The notes: generated from the sequence alone by a model not told the origin. Counted from the first letter of the stretch, positions 1 through 6,110 are shown. The stretch: DNA of 7,084 nt from DRGT01 sp022567895 (GCA_022567895.1 JADFGC010000058.1:1-7084); one strand, 5' to 3'. A program made the numbers and translations.

Positions 1-876
1 AGTGGAAGAGTAACTAGTCATCTAAGCGGACTATTCTACAGAAATATCAATTTCTTATCTCTTGGAATAAAGCCAGTTTACGTTTTTGATGGAAAGCCAC
101 CATCACTAAAATCGGCCGAAATAGAACGTCGACGACAAATCAAAAAAGATGCTACAATAAAATACGAAAAGGCAATTTCGGAGGGAAATCTCGAAGATGC
201 AAGAAAGTTTGCTCAACAAACCACAGTCATGAGAGATACAATGGTTGGGGATTCAAAGAAAATTTTGAGCTTGTTTGGAATTCCATACATTGATGCACCT
301 TCGGAAGGAGAAGCAACAGCTGCACATCTTACAATTACTGGTCAAGCATTTGCAACAGCTAGTCAAGACTATGATTCAATTTTATTTGGAGCAAAAAGAA
401 CGATCAGAAATTTTACAAATAGCGGAAGAAGAAAAATTCCCAACCGAAATACCTACATCGAGATAGAGCCAGAATTAATTGATACTAAGAAAACTCTCAA
501 AGAATTAGGATTGACAAAAGAACAGATTGTTGATGTAGGAATTTTAATTGGCACAGATTTTAATCCAGATGGCTTTACAAGAATTGGACCAAAAACTGCA
601 CTAAAAATGATTAAAGAGCATTCAAGACTTGAAAAAATTCCTCAGATTCAAGATCAGCTAGCTGAAGTTGAATATGAACAAATTCGAAAAATCTTTTTGG
701 AGCCTAAAATTGCAGAAGTTTCTGAAATTAAATTTGGCAAAATCGATTATGATGGAATTTTGAAGTATCTTGCTGATGAGAGAAGCTTTTCGCCAGATAG
801 GGTTCAAAGCTCGCTTAACAGATTAAAAAAATCAATAGAAAAGAAAAGCCAGACTTTAGAGCAGTGGTTTTCCTAA
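1..876 (+). CDS. fen: Flap endonuclease 1 (FEN-1/XPG family), 5'-truncated
   Basis: Structure-specific 5' nuclease that removes 5' flaps during Okazaki-fragment maturation and base-excision repair, working with the PCNA clamp. The frame is open from base 1, so the N-terminus is outside the window; 291 codons are visible against about 340 for archaeal FEN-1, so roughly 50 residues, including the first metal-binding Asp, are missing. Visible metal ligands are D30 in VFDGKPP, E102 and E104 in APSEGEA, D123 and D125 in ASQDYDS, and D186 in IGTDFNPDG. Visible residues about 33-70 are the charged helical-arch region. The helix-turn-helix DNA-binding segment follows D186 (GFTRIGPKTALKMI), with Arg where the family usually has Gly before IG. 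The C-terminus, SQTLEQWFS, is a PCNA-interacting (PIP) box with Ser rather than Gln in its first position. It converges on acs. Family assignment is secure; the true start cannot be seen. Confidence 0.96.
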   Translation, partial: SGRVTSHLSGLFYRNINFLSLGIKPVYVFDGKPPSLKSAEIERRRQIKKDATIKYEKAISEGNLEDARKFAQQTTVMRDTMVGDSKKILSLFGIPYIDAPSEGEATAAHLTITGQAFATASQDYDSILFGAKRTIRNFTNSGRRKIPNRNTYIEIEPELIDTKKTLKELGLTKEQIVDVGILIGTDFNPDGFTRIGPKTALKMIKEHSRLEKIPQIQDQLAEVEYEQIRKIFLEPKIAEVSEIKFGKIDYDGILKYLADERSFSPDRVQSSLNRLKKSIEKKSQTLEQWFS

Positions 877-916
877 GTTCAAAGAGTAAAATTATGCCAA
901 CCAGTATTTTCTGACA

Positions 917-1258
917 ATGGATAATCTAGTCAAGGCCATAACTACTCTAAAAGCAAAATTTGCACAAACTTACCAAGGAAATAGCCACATCCATGAAGCT
1001 ATTCCACTTTCTTCATCAGATTTTTTGTCAATTGATGAAAACGACTTGAACATGTTACACAACTTTCAGGATTTTTCAAAAAATCAGTTATTTTTTATTG
1101 AATTTTTTAATTCTTTAAATGCAGTTTGGACTTCACTAACGGCAGACCCATCCTCCAAAGTGCTAACATCACCGATTTTTTCATTACTAGCGATAGCTTT
1201 GAGCAATCTTCGCATAATTTTTCCACTTCGAGTCTTTGGAAGCTTAGAAACAAAGTAG
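917..1258 (+). CDS. Doubtful small ORF between fen and acs, antisense to the acs 3' end
   Basis: A 113-codon ORF beginning at ATG 41 bases after the fen stop. The frame is open from 890, after a stop at 887-889. The first 55 or so codons lie in the gap and look protein-like: mixed charged and hydrophobic residues and codons similar to the neighbouring genes (GAT, ATT, GCA, CAA, GGA). The remaining codons are antisense to the last 175 bases of acs and look like a shadow of that gene. No Shine-Dalgarno motif or clear TATA box precedes the ATG, and T-rich tracts at 1091-1096 and 1103-1108 might stop a rightward transcript inside it. I recognise no family. It may be a real short gene, the remnant of one, or chance. 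Confidence 0.25.
   Translation: MDNLVKAITTLKAKFAQTYQGNSHIHEAIPLSSSDFLSIDENDLNMLHNFQDFSKNQLFFIEFFNSLNAVWTSLTADPSSKVLTSPIFSLLAIALSNLRIIFPLRVFGSLETK
1078..1083 (-). terminator. Oligo-T terminator candidate directly after acs
   Basis: On the minus strand six T residues follow the acs TGA stop with no gap. Archaeal RNA polymerase commonly terminates at T-rich non-template tracts without needing a hairpin. The T run is half of a near-palindrome (1070-1085, GATTTTT / AAAAATC with a 2-base centre), so T-rich DNA is offered in both directions. Confidence 0.4.
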
Positions 1259-2997
1259 ATTTGCTCAGGAGTGGCAATTGGACCAACACCACTTCTAACC
1301 TCATTTTTGATTTCTTTTCTCAAAACTTCGGGATCTTTGTTAGTTCCCTCTTTTAGAACTACAAATGCAATGATTTTTTCGCCCTTTATTTCGTCGGGTA
1401 CTCCACAAACGGCAGATTCAGCTACATCTGCATGAGAAACTATGCTGCTTTCTAGCTCTGCAGTGCCAATTCTATGACCTGCTACCTTCAACACATCATC
1501 TGCCCGTCCAAGCAACCAAAGATAGTCATCCTCATCCTTTATCGCATAATCTCCAGTATAGTAGTAATTTTCGTATTTTGACCAGTAGGCTGTTTTGTAT
1601 TTTTCATCATCATTCCATAAAGTCAATAGCATTCCAGGCCAAGGGTTTTTGATTATCAGATATCCCTTTTTGTTTGGTTCTACATCAACTCCATTCTCAT
1701 CAACAACTGAAATTGAGACACCGGGAATTGGTCTTGTGCCAGAACCAGGTTTTAAGGGAATTGTTTCAAGACCAGGTAATGATGAAATCATCATTCCTCC
1801 AGTTTCAGTTTGCCACCATGTATCAATAATTGGGCATTTTTCTTTTCCAATTGTTTTAAAGTACCATTTCCAAACTTCAGGGTTTATGGGTTCGCCAACA
1901 GTTCCCAAAAGTCTCAATGTAGAAAGGTCATGTGAGTTTGGGAGCTCATCACCAAATTTCATAAACATTCTAAGTGCTGTTGGTGTTGTGTAGAAAATTG
2001 TTACTTTGTATTTTTGAATTATTTGCCACATTCTTGAAGCATCAGGAAAGTCAGGAGCTCCTTCATACATTACTTCAGTAGCTCCATGTAGTAATGGACC
2101 ATAAACTACATAGCTGTGTCCTGTCACCCAACCAATATCAGCTGTACAGAAAAACACATCCGAATCTTTAATGTCAAAAGCCCACTTGAATGTAGAATAC
2201 AAATGAGTTAGGTAACCACCAGTTCCATGCAAAACTCCTTTTGGTTTTCCAGTGGTACCAGACGTATACAAAATGTACAAAGGATGTGTGCTCTCTAATT
2301 TTTCGGGTTTACATTCTGACGAGGATGATTTCATCAAATCATTCCAAAGTTTGTCTTTTGGATTTAGCGTGATTTCGTTTTTGGTATGCTCTAAAACTAT
2401 GACATTTTGAACAAATTCTAAATCCTTTATTGCCTCGTCTACTACTTCTTTTAGTTTTACCACAGAACCTCGTCTATATCCGCCATCAGCAGTTATCACA
2501 ATTTTAGATTTAGAGTCATCAATTCTCTCTCTTAGAGATAATGAGCTAAATCCTGAAAATACTACTGTATGAATTGCCCCAATTCTAGAACAAGCCAACA
2601 TGGATATTGGTAATTCTGGAACCATTGGAAGATAGATAGTAATTCTATCTCCTTTTTTGATACCTAGTGACTTGAGAGCATTTGCGAATTTTTGAACCTC
2701 TTGCCAGAGATCTTTGTAAGTTAAAGTTCTGGATTCGCCATTTTCACCTTCCCACAAAATGGCTGGCTTTTCAGGCTTTGATTTCTGATGAACGTCTAGG
2801 GCATTATAGGAGGCATTAATCAGTCCACCAACAAACCACTTTGCAAATGGTGGGTTCCAATCCAGGGTTTTATCCCATATCTGAAACCATGACAATTTTT
2901 TTGCTTCTTCATTCCAAAAAGACACAAAATCTGAATCGGCTCTTTTTCTTGTTTCTGTATCATTATTTCCCAAGCCAATCTCAAATATATCGCCCAT
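1084..2997 (-). CDS. acs: Acetyl-CoA synthetase, AMP-forming
   Basis: Cytoplasmic enzyme that makes acetyl-CoA from acetate, ATP and CoA through acetyl-AMP (ANL superfamily). At 637 aa it has the normal Acs length. In order: an Acs-type N-terminal segment with FWNEEAKKLSWF; P-loop YTSGTTGKPKG (244-254); GWVTGHSY (289-296); VGEP (367-370); WWQTETG (394-400); TGDY (481-484); the hinge and C-domain motif GRADDVLKVAGHRIG (497-511); and KTRSGK (588-593), whose K593 is the catalytic lysine that in many species is inactivated by acetylation. V291, T292, V367 and the second Trp of WWQTE match the small acyl pocket of acetate-specific enzymes, so acetate, perhaps propionate, is the likely substrate. 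In an autotroph using the 3-hydroxypropionate/4-hydroxybutyrate cycle this probably salvages acetate (inference). The ATG is preceded by a weak TATA-like CATTTAGAAAT at about 3026-3036. The 3' end overlaps the doubtful ORF at 917. Confidence 0.96.
   Translation of the reverse strand: MGDIFEIGLGNNDTETRKRADSDFVSFWNEEAKKLSWFQIWDKTLDWNPPFAKWFVGGLINASYNALDVHQKSKPEKPAILWEGENGESRTLTYKDLWQEVQKFANALKSLGIKKGDRITIYLPMVPELPISMLACSRIGAIHTVVFSGFSSLSLRERIDDSKSKIVITADGGYRRGSVVKLKEVVDEAIKDLEFVQNVIVLEHTKNEITLNPKDKLWNDLMKSSSSECKPEKLESTHPLYILYTSGTTGKPKGVLHGTGGYLTHLYSTFKWAFDIKDSDVFFCTADIGWVTGHSYVVYGPLLHGATEVMYEGAPDFPDASRMWQIIQKYKVTIFYTTPTALRMFMKFGDELPNSHDLSTLRLLGTVGEPINPEVWKWYFKTIGKEKCPIIDTWWQTETGGMMISSLPGLETIPLKPGSGTRPIPGVSISVVDENGVDVEPNKKGYLIIKNPWPGMLLTLWNDDEKYKTAYWSKYENYYYTGDYAIKDEDDYLWLLGRADDVLKVAGHRIGTAELESSIVSHADVAESAVCGVPDEIKGEKIIAFVVLKEGTNKDPEVLRKEIKNEVRSGVGPIATPEQIYFVSKLPKTRSGKIMRRLLKAIASNEKIGDVSTLEDGSAVSEVQTAFKELKNSIKNN
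1088..1116 (+). terminator. T-rich tract that could end rightward fen transcripts
   Basis: Two T6 runs on the plus strand (1091-1096 and 1103-1108), followed by TTCTTT, lie within the last codons of acs. For the convergent fen transcript this is the strongest T-rich non-template stretch downstream of its stop. If used, the two convergent transcripts would overlap by some tens of bases at their 3' ends. The tract also encodes the Asn/Lys-rich acs tail, so its composition may reflect only that. Confidence 0.25.
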
Positions 2998-3061
2998 GCA
3001 GAGTCAATTATCATTGATTGTAGGGATTTCTAAATGTTAATTGGGATGAAATGGAATTTCT

Positions 3062-3078
3062 AAAAAGATTTGAAAAAA
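3062..3078 (-). terminator. Oligo-T terminator candidate after cdvA
   Basis: Immediately after the cdvA TAG stop the minus strand reads T6, a short AT spacer, then T5. This two-part T tract is the usual form of an archaeal intrinsic terminator. It implies that cdvA and acs, 81 bases apart on the same strand, are separate transcription units, although readthrough is possible. Confidence 0.45.
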
Positions 3079-4032
3079 CTATTCGGCTTGCATTCTAGAA
3101 AGCCAATCAGAGTCAGATTTCTTATCATCTGATTCAGTTGTAGTCTCTTCTGGAGGTTCTGGGATTGGTTGCGAGCTAATTGGTTGTGGAACTGGTGGTT
3201 TGCTTTCTGACTCCATAGCTGGTTCAGGTTCGGGTTCTGGTTCGGGTTCTGAGACAACGTTTGGTTCTGTTTGAGCTTCTTCTTCTGATGATGATTCAGT
3301 TGATGGTTCTGGAACTGGTTCGGCTGTTGGAGCTTCTGGAAGTTTTACGATAACTGTTGTTGCCTCACTAGATTGTGAATCAAGATATGATAGTGCAGAT
3401 TCTTCGAGTGGTTTTGTTGTAGGCTCTGTTGCTTGTTGAACTTCCAAATTAAGATCTGCAATGCGTCTTTGGATGTTTACAATTTCTGATGTTTCATGGG
3501 TTATGTGTTCAATGTATTCAGTGGTAAGTCGTCTTACTGATTCATAAGTTTCTTCACCAATTTCATTACTGTTAAATTGAACTTTAGCGTCAAATTCGAA
3601 CATCTTTACAGATTTCATTTGATCATTAAGTTCTTCTAATCTTGCTTCTAATTTTGCTTTAAGTTGTTTTTCAATTTCTTCTAATCCAGAAAGATTCGAT
3701 TTATATTTTTCATGAATTATTGCAGTGTCTTCTTTAAAATCATCATAGTCTGAAGCAATACTGATCATTGCTTTGAAACGACGAAGAGTTAATTCTTTTT
3801 CTTTCAAAAGTCTTTGTGATTCTAATCGCCATTTTGGAACATAAATGAGAATGTCTCCTTGAACTACAATTTGTTCAAAAGGAATGTGTTGTAGTCCTTG
3901 TGAGCCGCAATCAACACCTACAGATTCAATTGTGCCATCGATGTGTGTTATGGTTCCAAGTGCTTTTCCTAAAAAGGCACCATACATGTCTTTGACTTGT
4001 TTTCCGATAATGGCCTTACCGTCATTTGTCAT
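3079..4032 (-). CDS. cdvA: Cell division protein CdvA (PRC-barrel, coiled coil, acidic linker)
   Basis: CdvA is the membrane- and DNA-associated protein that recruits the ESCRT-III homologue CdvB to mid-cell in Cdv-type division, used by Crenarchaeota and Thaumarchaeota. The 317 aa divide into a PRC-barrel (about 6-68; IGKQVKDMYG, then IDGTIESVGV and the edge strand ILIYVPKW), a long charged coiled coil (about 70-200, including LEARLEELNDQMKSV and NEIGEETYESVRR), a Pro/Glu/Ser/Thr-rich acidic linker (about 201-305), and a short C-terminal peptide SDWLSRMQAE. From memory, barrel plus coiled coil with a PxWRxE-like junction and a GExxExxY-type segment matches Sulfolobus CdvA, which is about 80 residues shorter. 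The terminal peptide sits where the ESCRT-III-binding element lies in that protein (inference). No cdvB or cdvC lies nearby, and cdvA is known to stand apart from them in Thaumarchaeota. The start is the ATG 20 bases downstream of a TATA-like box. The alternative is another thaumarchaeal PRC-barrel coiled-coil protein. Confidence 0.85.
   Translation of the reverse strand: MTNDGKAIIGKQVKDMYGAFLGKALGTITHIDGTIESVGVDCGSQGLQHIPFEQIVVQGDILIYVPKWRLESQRLLKEKELTLRRFKAMISIASDYDDFKEDTAIIHEKYKSNLSGLEEIEKQLKAKLEARLEELNDQMKSVKMFEFDAKVQFNSNEIGEETYESVRRLTTEYIEHITHETSEIVNIQRRIADLNLEVQQATEPTTKPLEESALSYLDSQSSEATTVIVKLPEAPTAEPVPEPSTESSSEEEAQTEPNVVSEPEPEPEPEPAMESESKPPVPQPISSQPIPEPPEETTTESDDKKSDSDWLSRMQAE
3221..3250 (-). 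repeat. Five-unit 6-base tandem repeat coding Glu-Pro repeats in cdvA
   Basis: On the plus strand five successive hexamers of the form GGTTCN (third bases A, G, T, G, T) are read on the minus strand as (Glu-Pro)x5, residues 262-271 of CdvA. The last four units also form two copies of a 12-mer. An in-frame hexamer repeat can gain or lose Glu-Pro units by slippage without breaking the frame, so linker length may differ between strains. Confidence 0.8.
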
Positions 4033-4051
4033 GCGCTATGATTTTGAGATC

Positions 4052-4059
4052 CATATAAC
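4052..4059 (-). promoter_or_regulatory. TATA-like box of cdvA
   Basis: The minus strand reads GTTATATG here, centred about 24 bases before the cdvA ATG. Archaeal TATA boxes lie about 25-27 bases before the transcription start, so the transcript would begin at or near the ATG and be leaderless or almost so. No Shine-Dalgarno motif lies in front of the ATG, which agrees with this. Confidence 0.45.
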
Positions 4060-4102
4060 CGACTAGGTGTTAGAAAGGTTTCAAAATTTGGTTAGAATAA
4101 TT

Positions 4103-4135
4103 TTACTAAATATTACCACGCCTAATTTTTAGTAA
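4103..4135. repeat. Inverted repeat in the cdvA / 93-aa gene divergent region
   Basis: TTACTAAA (4103-4110) and its exact complement TTTAGTAA (4128-4135) are separated by 17 bases and end right beside the TATA-like box at 4136. Such an element could be an operator for a dimeric regulator of the rightward gene. In AT-rich DNA an 8-base match of this kind can also arise by chance. Confidence 0.3.
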
Positions 4136-4144
4136 TTTTAAAAT
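4136..4144 (+). promoter_or_regulatory. TATA-like box of the 93-aa gene
   Basis: TTTTAAAAT is centred 28 bases before ATG 4168. That spacing predicts a transcript starting at about the ATG, i.e. a leaderless mRNA, and supports ATG 4168 over the in-frame TTG at 4159. It abuts the right arm of the inverted repeat at 4103-4135. Confidence 0.45.
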
Positions 4145-4167
4145 CCTAATCAAAGAATTTGATATTC

Positions 4168-4449
4168 ATGATAGACAGACAAGAACTTGAACAAATCTTG
4201 CATTTTATTGCAAAAAGATGGGTTGACATCACAAGAGAGTCCGACAACAAAGCTATGAAATCATTGCCAGCTAATTTTTGGATGAATTCAGTTGGCGGAA
4301 AAGCTGGTAAAGGTAGGTGGTTAACAATGTTGATGTACACAGAAAGTGAAGAAGACGCAAATGCACTAAAAGAGGTTTTGCTGAGATGGCAAGCAAAAGG
4401 ATTGCAAAATAAATCAAGTTCAGATCTTATTCAAATAGGAAAGAAATAG
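4168..4449 (+). CDS. Conserved-looking hypothetical protein, 93 aa
   Basis: I do not recognise the family. The 93-aa product begins MIDRQELEQILHFIAKRWV, which should be helical, followed by DITRES, a middle part LPANFWMNSVGGKAGKGRW with a Gly/Lys-rich turn, a short hydrophobic stretch LTMLMYT, a predicted helix SEEDANALKEVLLRWQAKG, and a polar Lys-rich tail. There is no signal peptide, membrane segment, Cys pair or recognisable catalytic motif, so a small soluble protein is most likely. Evidence that it is real: coding-like codon use, isolation from other genes, and a TATA-like box at leaderless spacing. An in-frame TTG nine bases upstream would add three residues but fits that spacing less well. 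The thyX-like gene follows after 31 bases with no T tract between, so the two may be cotranscribed. It is divergent from cdvA and may share regulation with it. Confidence 0.8.
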   Translation: MIDRQELEQILHFIAKRWVDITRESDNKAMKSLPANFWMNSVGGKAGKGRWLTMLMYTESEEDANALKEVLLRWQAKGLQNKSSSDLIQIGKK

Positions 4450-4471
4450 AAATTAATAATTAGAAAACTTT

Positions 4472-4476
4472 GAGGT
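4472..4476 (+). promoter_or_regulatory. Shine-Dalgarno motif before the TTG start of thyX
   Basis: GAGGT matches the 3' end of archaeal 16S rRNA and sits four bases before TTG 4481, slightly closer than usual. It is the only clear Shine-Dalgarno motif found in front of a gene here. It supports the TTG, the only start codon between the upstream in-frame stop (4457-4459) and the conserved-looking N-terminus. It also suggests translation from an internal position on a longer mRNA with the 93-aa gene. Confidence 0.5.
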
Positions 4477-4480
4477 CGTA

Positions 4481-6100
4481 TTGCCTGACAAGTTTTCTAA
4501 AAATGAGAAAAAGATTCTTTCTGAACATTTTTCAAATGTTGATCGTTCAGTTTTTGCCATAATAACTCCAAAACAAGTAGATCGAGGAGCATTAATGTCA
4601 AGATATAGTAGAACCGACAAAAGCATGCGTCGAATTTTTCTTGACGAGTTTTTAAAAAATGAAAACCGAGGAGAGGAATTCTACAAAAGAATTTTATTAG
4701 AATATGGTGATGATTCTGTTGCAGAGTTAGGAGAAGCACAAATTGCTATTGAAGGAATATCAAACATTGCAGTAAAAAAAATTGAAGACAGAAGAATCGG
4801 TTTATCATATTTAGAAAAATCATCCCGTTATGTTGCATGGAATAAAAAAACTAACGGCAAATACAGATTTTATCGCGAACCAACAATTATGAAATCTAAA
4901 TTTGCTAACGCTTATGAGGAAGCTTGCAACTTTGACTTTGATGTTTATTCTAAAAACATTGAACCAATGATTGCATATGTAAGAGAAAAATACCCAATTG
5001 AAAAATATACTTTCAAAGACTCTACAGATGGAAAAGAAAAATTATTTTTAAAATTAAAAAATGAACGCGACATAAAATCTGCAAATTTCATTTACAGAGG
5101 TTCAACAAAAGCAAAAGCTCTTGATATTTTACGAGGATTGTTACCAGCTTCAACTTTAACAAATTTAGGAATCACAGGAAATGGACGCGCATTTGAATAT
5201 CTTCTTACTATATTGTTTAGCTCAAACCTTCAAGAGGAACGTGATTTAGCCTCAAAGATCAAGCGAGAATTAGATTTTACTATCAAATCATTTGTTAGCC
5301 GCTCAGATGATAAATACGGAAAGGCATTGCAAGGTTATTTCAAGCAGACAAAAAGTACTGCTTCAAAGCTTGCAAAAAAACACATCAAAGGTAAGGTTCC
5401 AAAAAATGCAATTACAAAGCTTGTCGAGTATGAATCTGAATCAAAAGCAATCAACAGTGTTATTGCTGGAGTTCTTTATGAACAATCACCAAGCATTCCA
5501 TATCATACTATACTATCAAATCTCAAAAAAATGTCAATGGCAAAAAAAAGTCAAATAATTAATGAATTTGTAAAAATTAGAAAAAATAGACGTCACAGAC
5601 CTCCACGCGCATTTGAAATGGTAGGGTACACATTTGATTTGATAAATAATTTTGGAATGTTTAGAGATTTTCATAGACATAGAGCATTAACACTTGAACG
5701 ACAGTTTTTAACAACTGATCATGGTTATTCAATTCCAAAAGAGATGAAAATTCTTGGAATTGAAAAAGACTTCAAAGACTGTATGTATAAAACAAAAGAA
5801 GTGTTTGATAAGATTAGAAAAACATATCCTGAACAAGCACAGCATGTCGTAAACTTTGCATACAATTATCCTTATTTTATGCATTTTAATTTGAGAGAAG
5901 CTTGTCACTTGATTGAGCTAAGAACTGTTCCTCAAGGACACAAAGATTATCGAAAAGTTGCACAGGATATGTTCAAACAAATCAACAGAGTTCATCCAAA
6001 ACTTAGTAAAATAATCAAATATGTTGATCTTAAAGAATACGAATTGGAAAGATTTGAGTCAGAAAAACGAACAGAGGAAAAAAGGAAGAAGGTAAAATAG
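4481..6100 (+). CDS. thyX: Tandem ThyX-like FAD-dependent thymidylate synthase, double length
   Basis: ThyX makes dTMP from dUMP using methylene-tetrahydrofolate and reduced FAD. Classical ThyX has about 220-250 aa and works as a homotetramer; this protein has 539 aa and two ThyX-like halves. In half 1 (about 20-265), GDDSVAELGEAQIAIEGIS (76-94) is followed by DRRIGLSYLEKSSRY (103-117), which aligns with the signature RHRxxSxNExSxRY but keeps only its S..E.S.RY end, then LRGLLPAST (217-225) and TGNGRAFEYLL (232-242). In half 2 (about 350-505), FHRHRALTLERQF (397-409) keeps the flavin-contacting RHR (399-401) but has lost the rest, and IELRTVPQGHKDYR (478-491) matches the C-terminal ELR...R block. 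The middle (about 266-345) is Lys-rich, as is the tail. TTG is the start. It lies 31 bases after the 93-aa gene and 36 before msrB. Double-length ThyX relatives occur elsewhere; activity here is inferred. Confidence 0.85.
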   Translation: MPDKFSKNEKKILSEHFSNVDRSVFAIITPKQVDRGALMSRYSRTDKSMRRIFLDEFLKNENRGEEFYKRILLEYGDDSVAELGEAQIAIEGISNIAVKKIEDRRIGLSYLEKSSRYVAWNKKTNGKYRFYREPTIMKSKFANAYEEACNFDFDVYSKNIEPMIAYVREKYPIEKYTFKDSTDGKEKLFLKLKNERDIKSANFIYRGSTKAKALDILRGLLPASTLTNLGITGNGRAFEYLLTILFSSNLQEERDLASKIKRELDFTIKSFVSRSDDKYGKALQGYFKQTKSTASKLAKKHIKGKVPKNAITKLVEYESESKAINSVIAGVLYEQSPSIPYHTILSNLKKMSMAKKSQIINEFVKIRKNRRHRPPRAFEMVGYTFDLINNFGMFRDFHRHRALTLERQFLTTDHGYSIPKEMKILGIEKDFKDCMYKTKEVFDKIRKTYPEQAQHVVNFAYNYPYFMHFNLREACHLIELRTVPQGHKDYRKVAQDMFKQINRVHPKLSKIIKYVDLKEYELERFESEKRTEEKRKKVK

Positions 6101-6101
6101 A

Positions 6102-6110
6102 AAAATATTC
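6102..6110 (+). promoter_or_regulatory. TATA-like box before msrB
   Basis: AAAATATTC is centred about 30 bases before the GTG start, allowing a leaderless or very short-leader msrB transcript. No Shine-Dalgarno motif precedes the GTG. The match is weak because the gap is AT-rich throughout. Confidence 0.3.

Noticed and set aside
275..466. Second plus-strand reading frame within fen
   Set aside because: The fen frame in the same place has all expected metal ligands; the alternative is Gln/Leu-rich noise.
1595..1993. 132-codon plus-strand ORF opposite acs
   Set aside because: It lies entirely inside the well-supported acs gene on the other strand; its translation has no family look and its openness follows from acs codon use.
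3060..3257. Asn/Gln-rich minus-strand ORF
   Set aside because: Out-of-frame reading of the cdvA Glu-Pro linker repeat, not a separate low-complexity protein.
4159..4167. TTG start nine bases upstream for the 93-aa gene
   Set aside because: ATG 4168 fits the TATA-like box spacing better and no Shine-Dalgarno motif supports the TTG.
4497..4739. 80-codon minus-strand ORF opposite the start of thyX
   Set aside because: Antisense shadow of conserved ThyX half 1; Leu/Phe-rich low-quality translation and no promoter.
4481..6100. thyX as a frameshifted fusion or pseudogene of two genes
   Set aside because: The frame is continuous over 539 codons with conserved blocks in both halves, and double-length ThyX relatives are known, so a true fusion is more likely.
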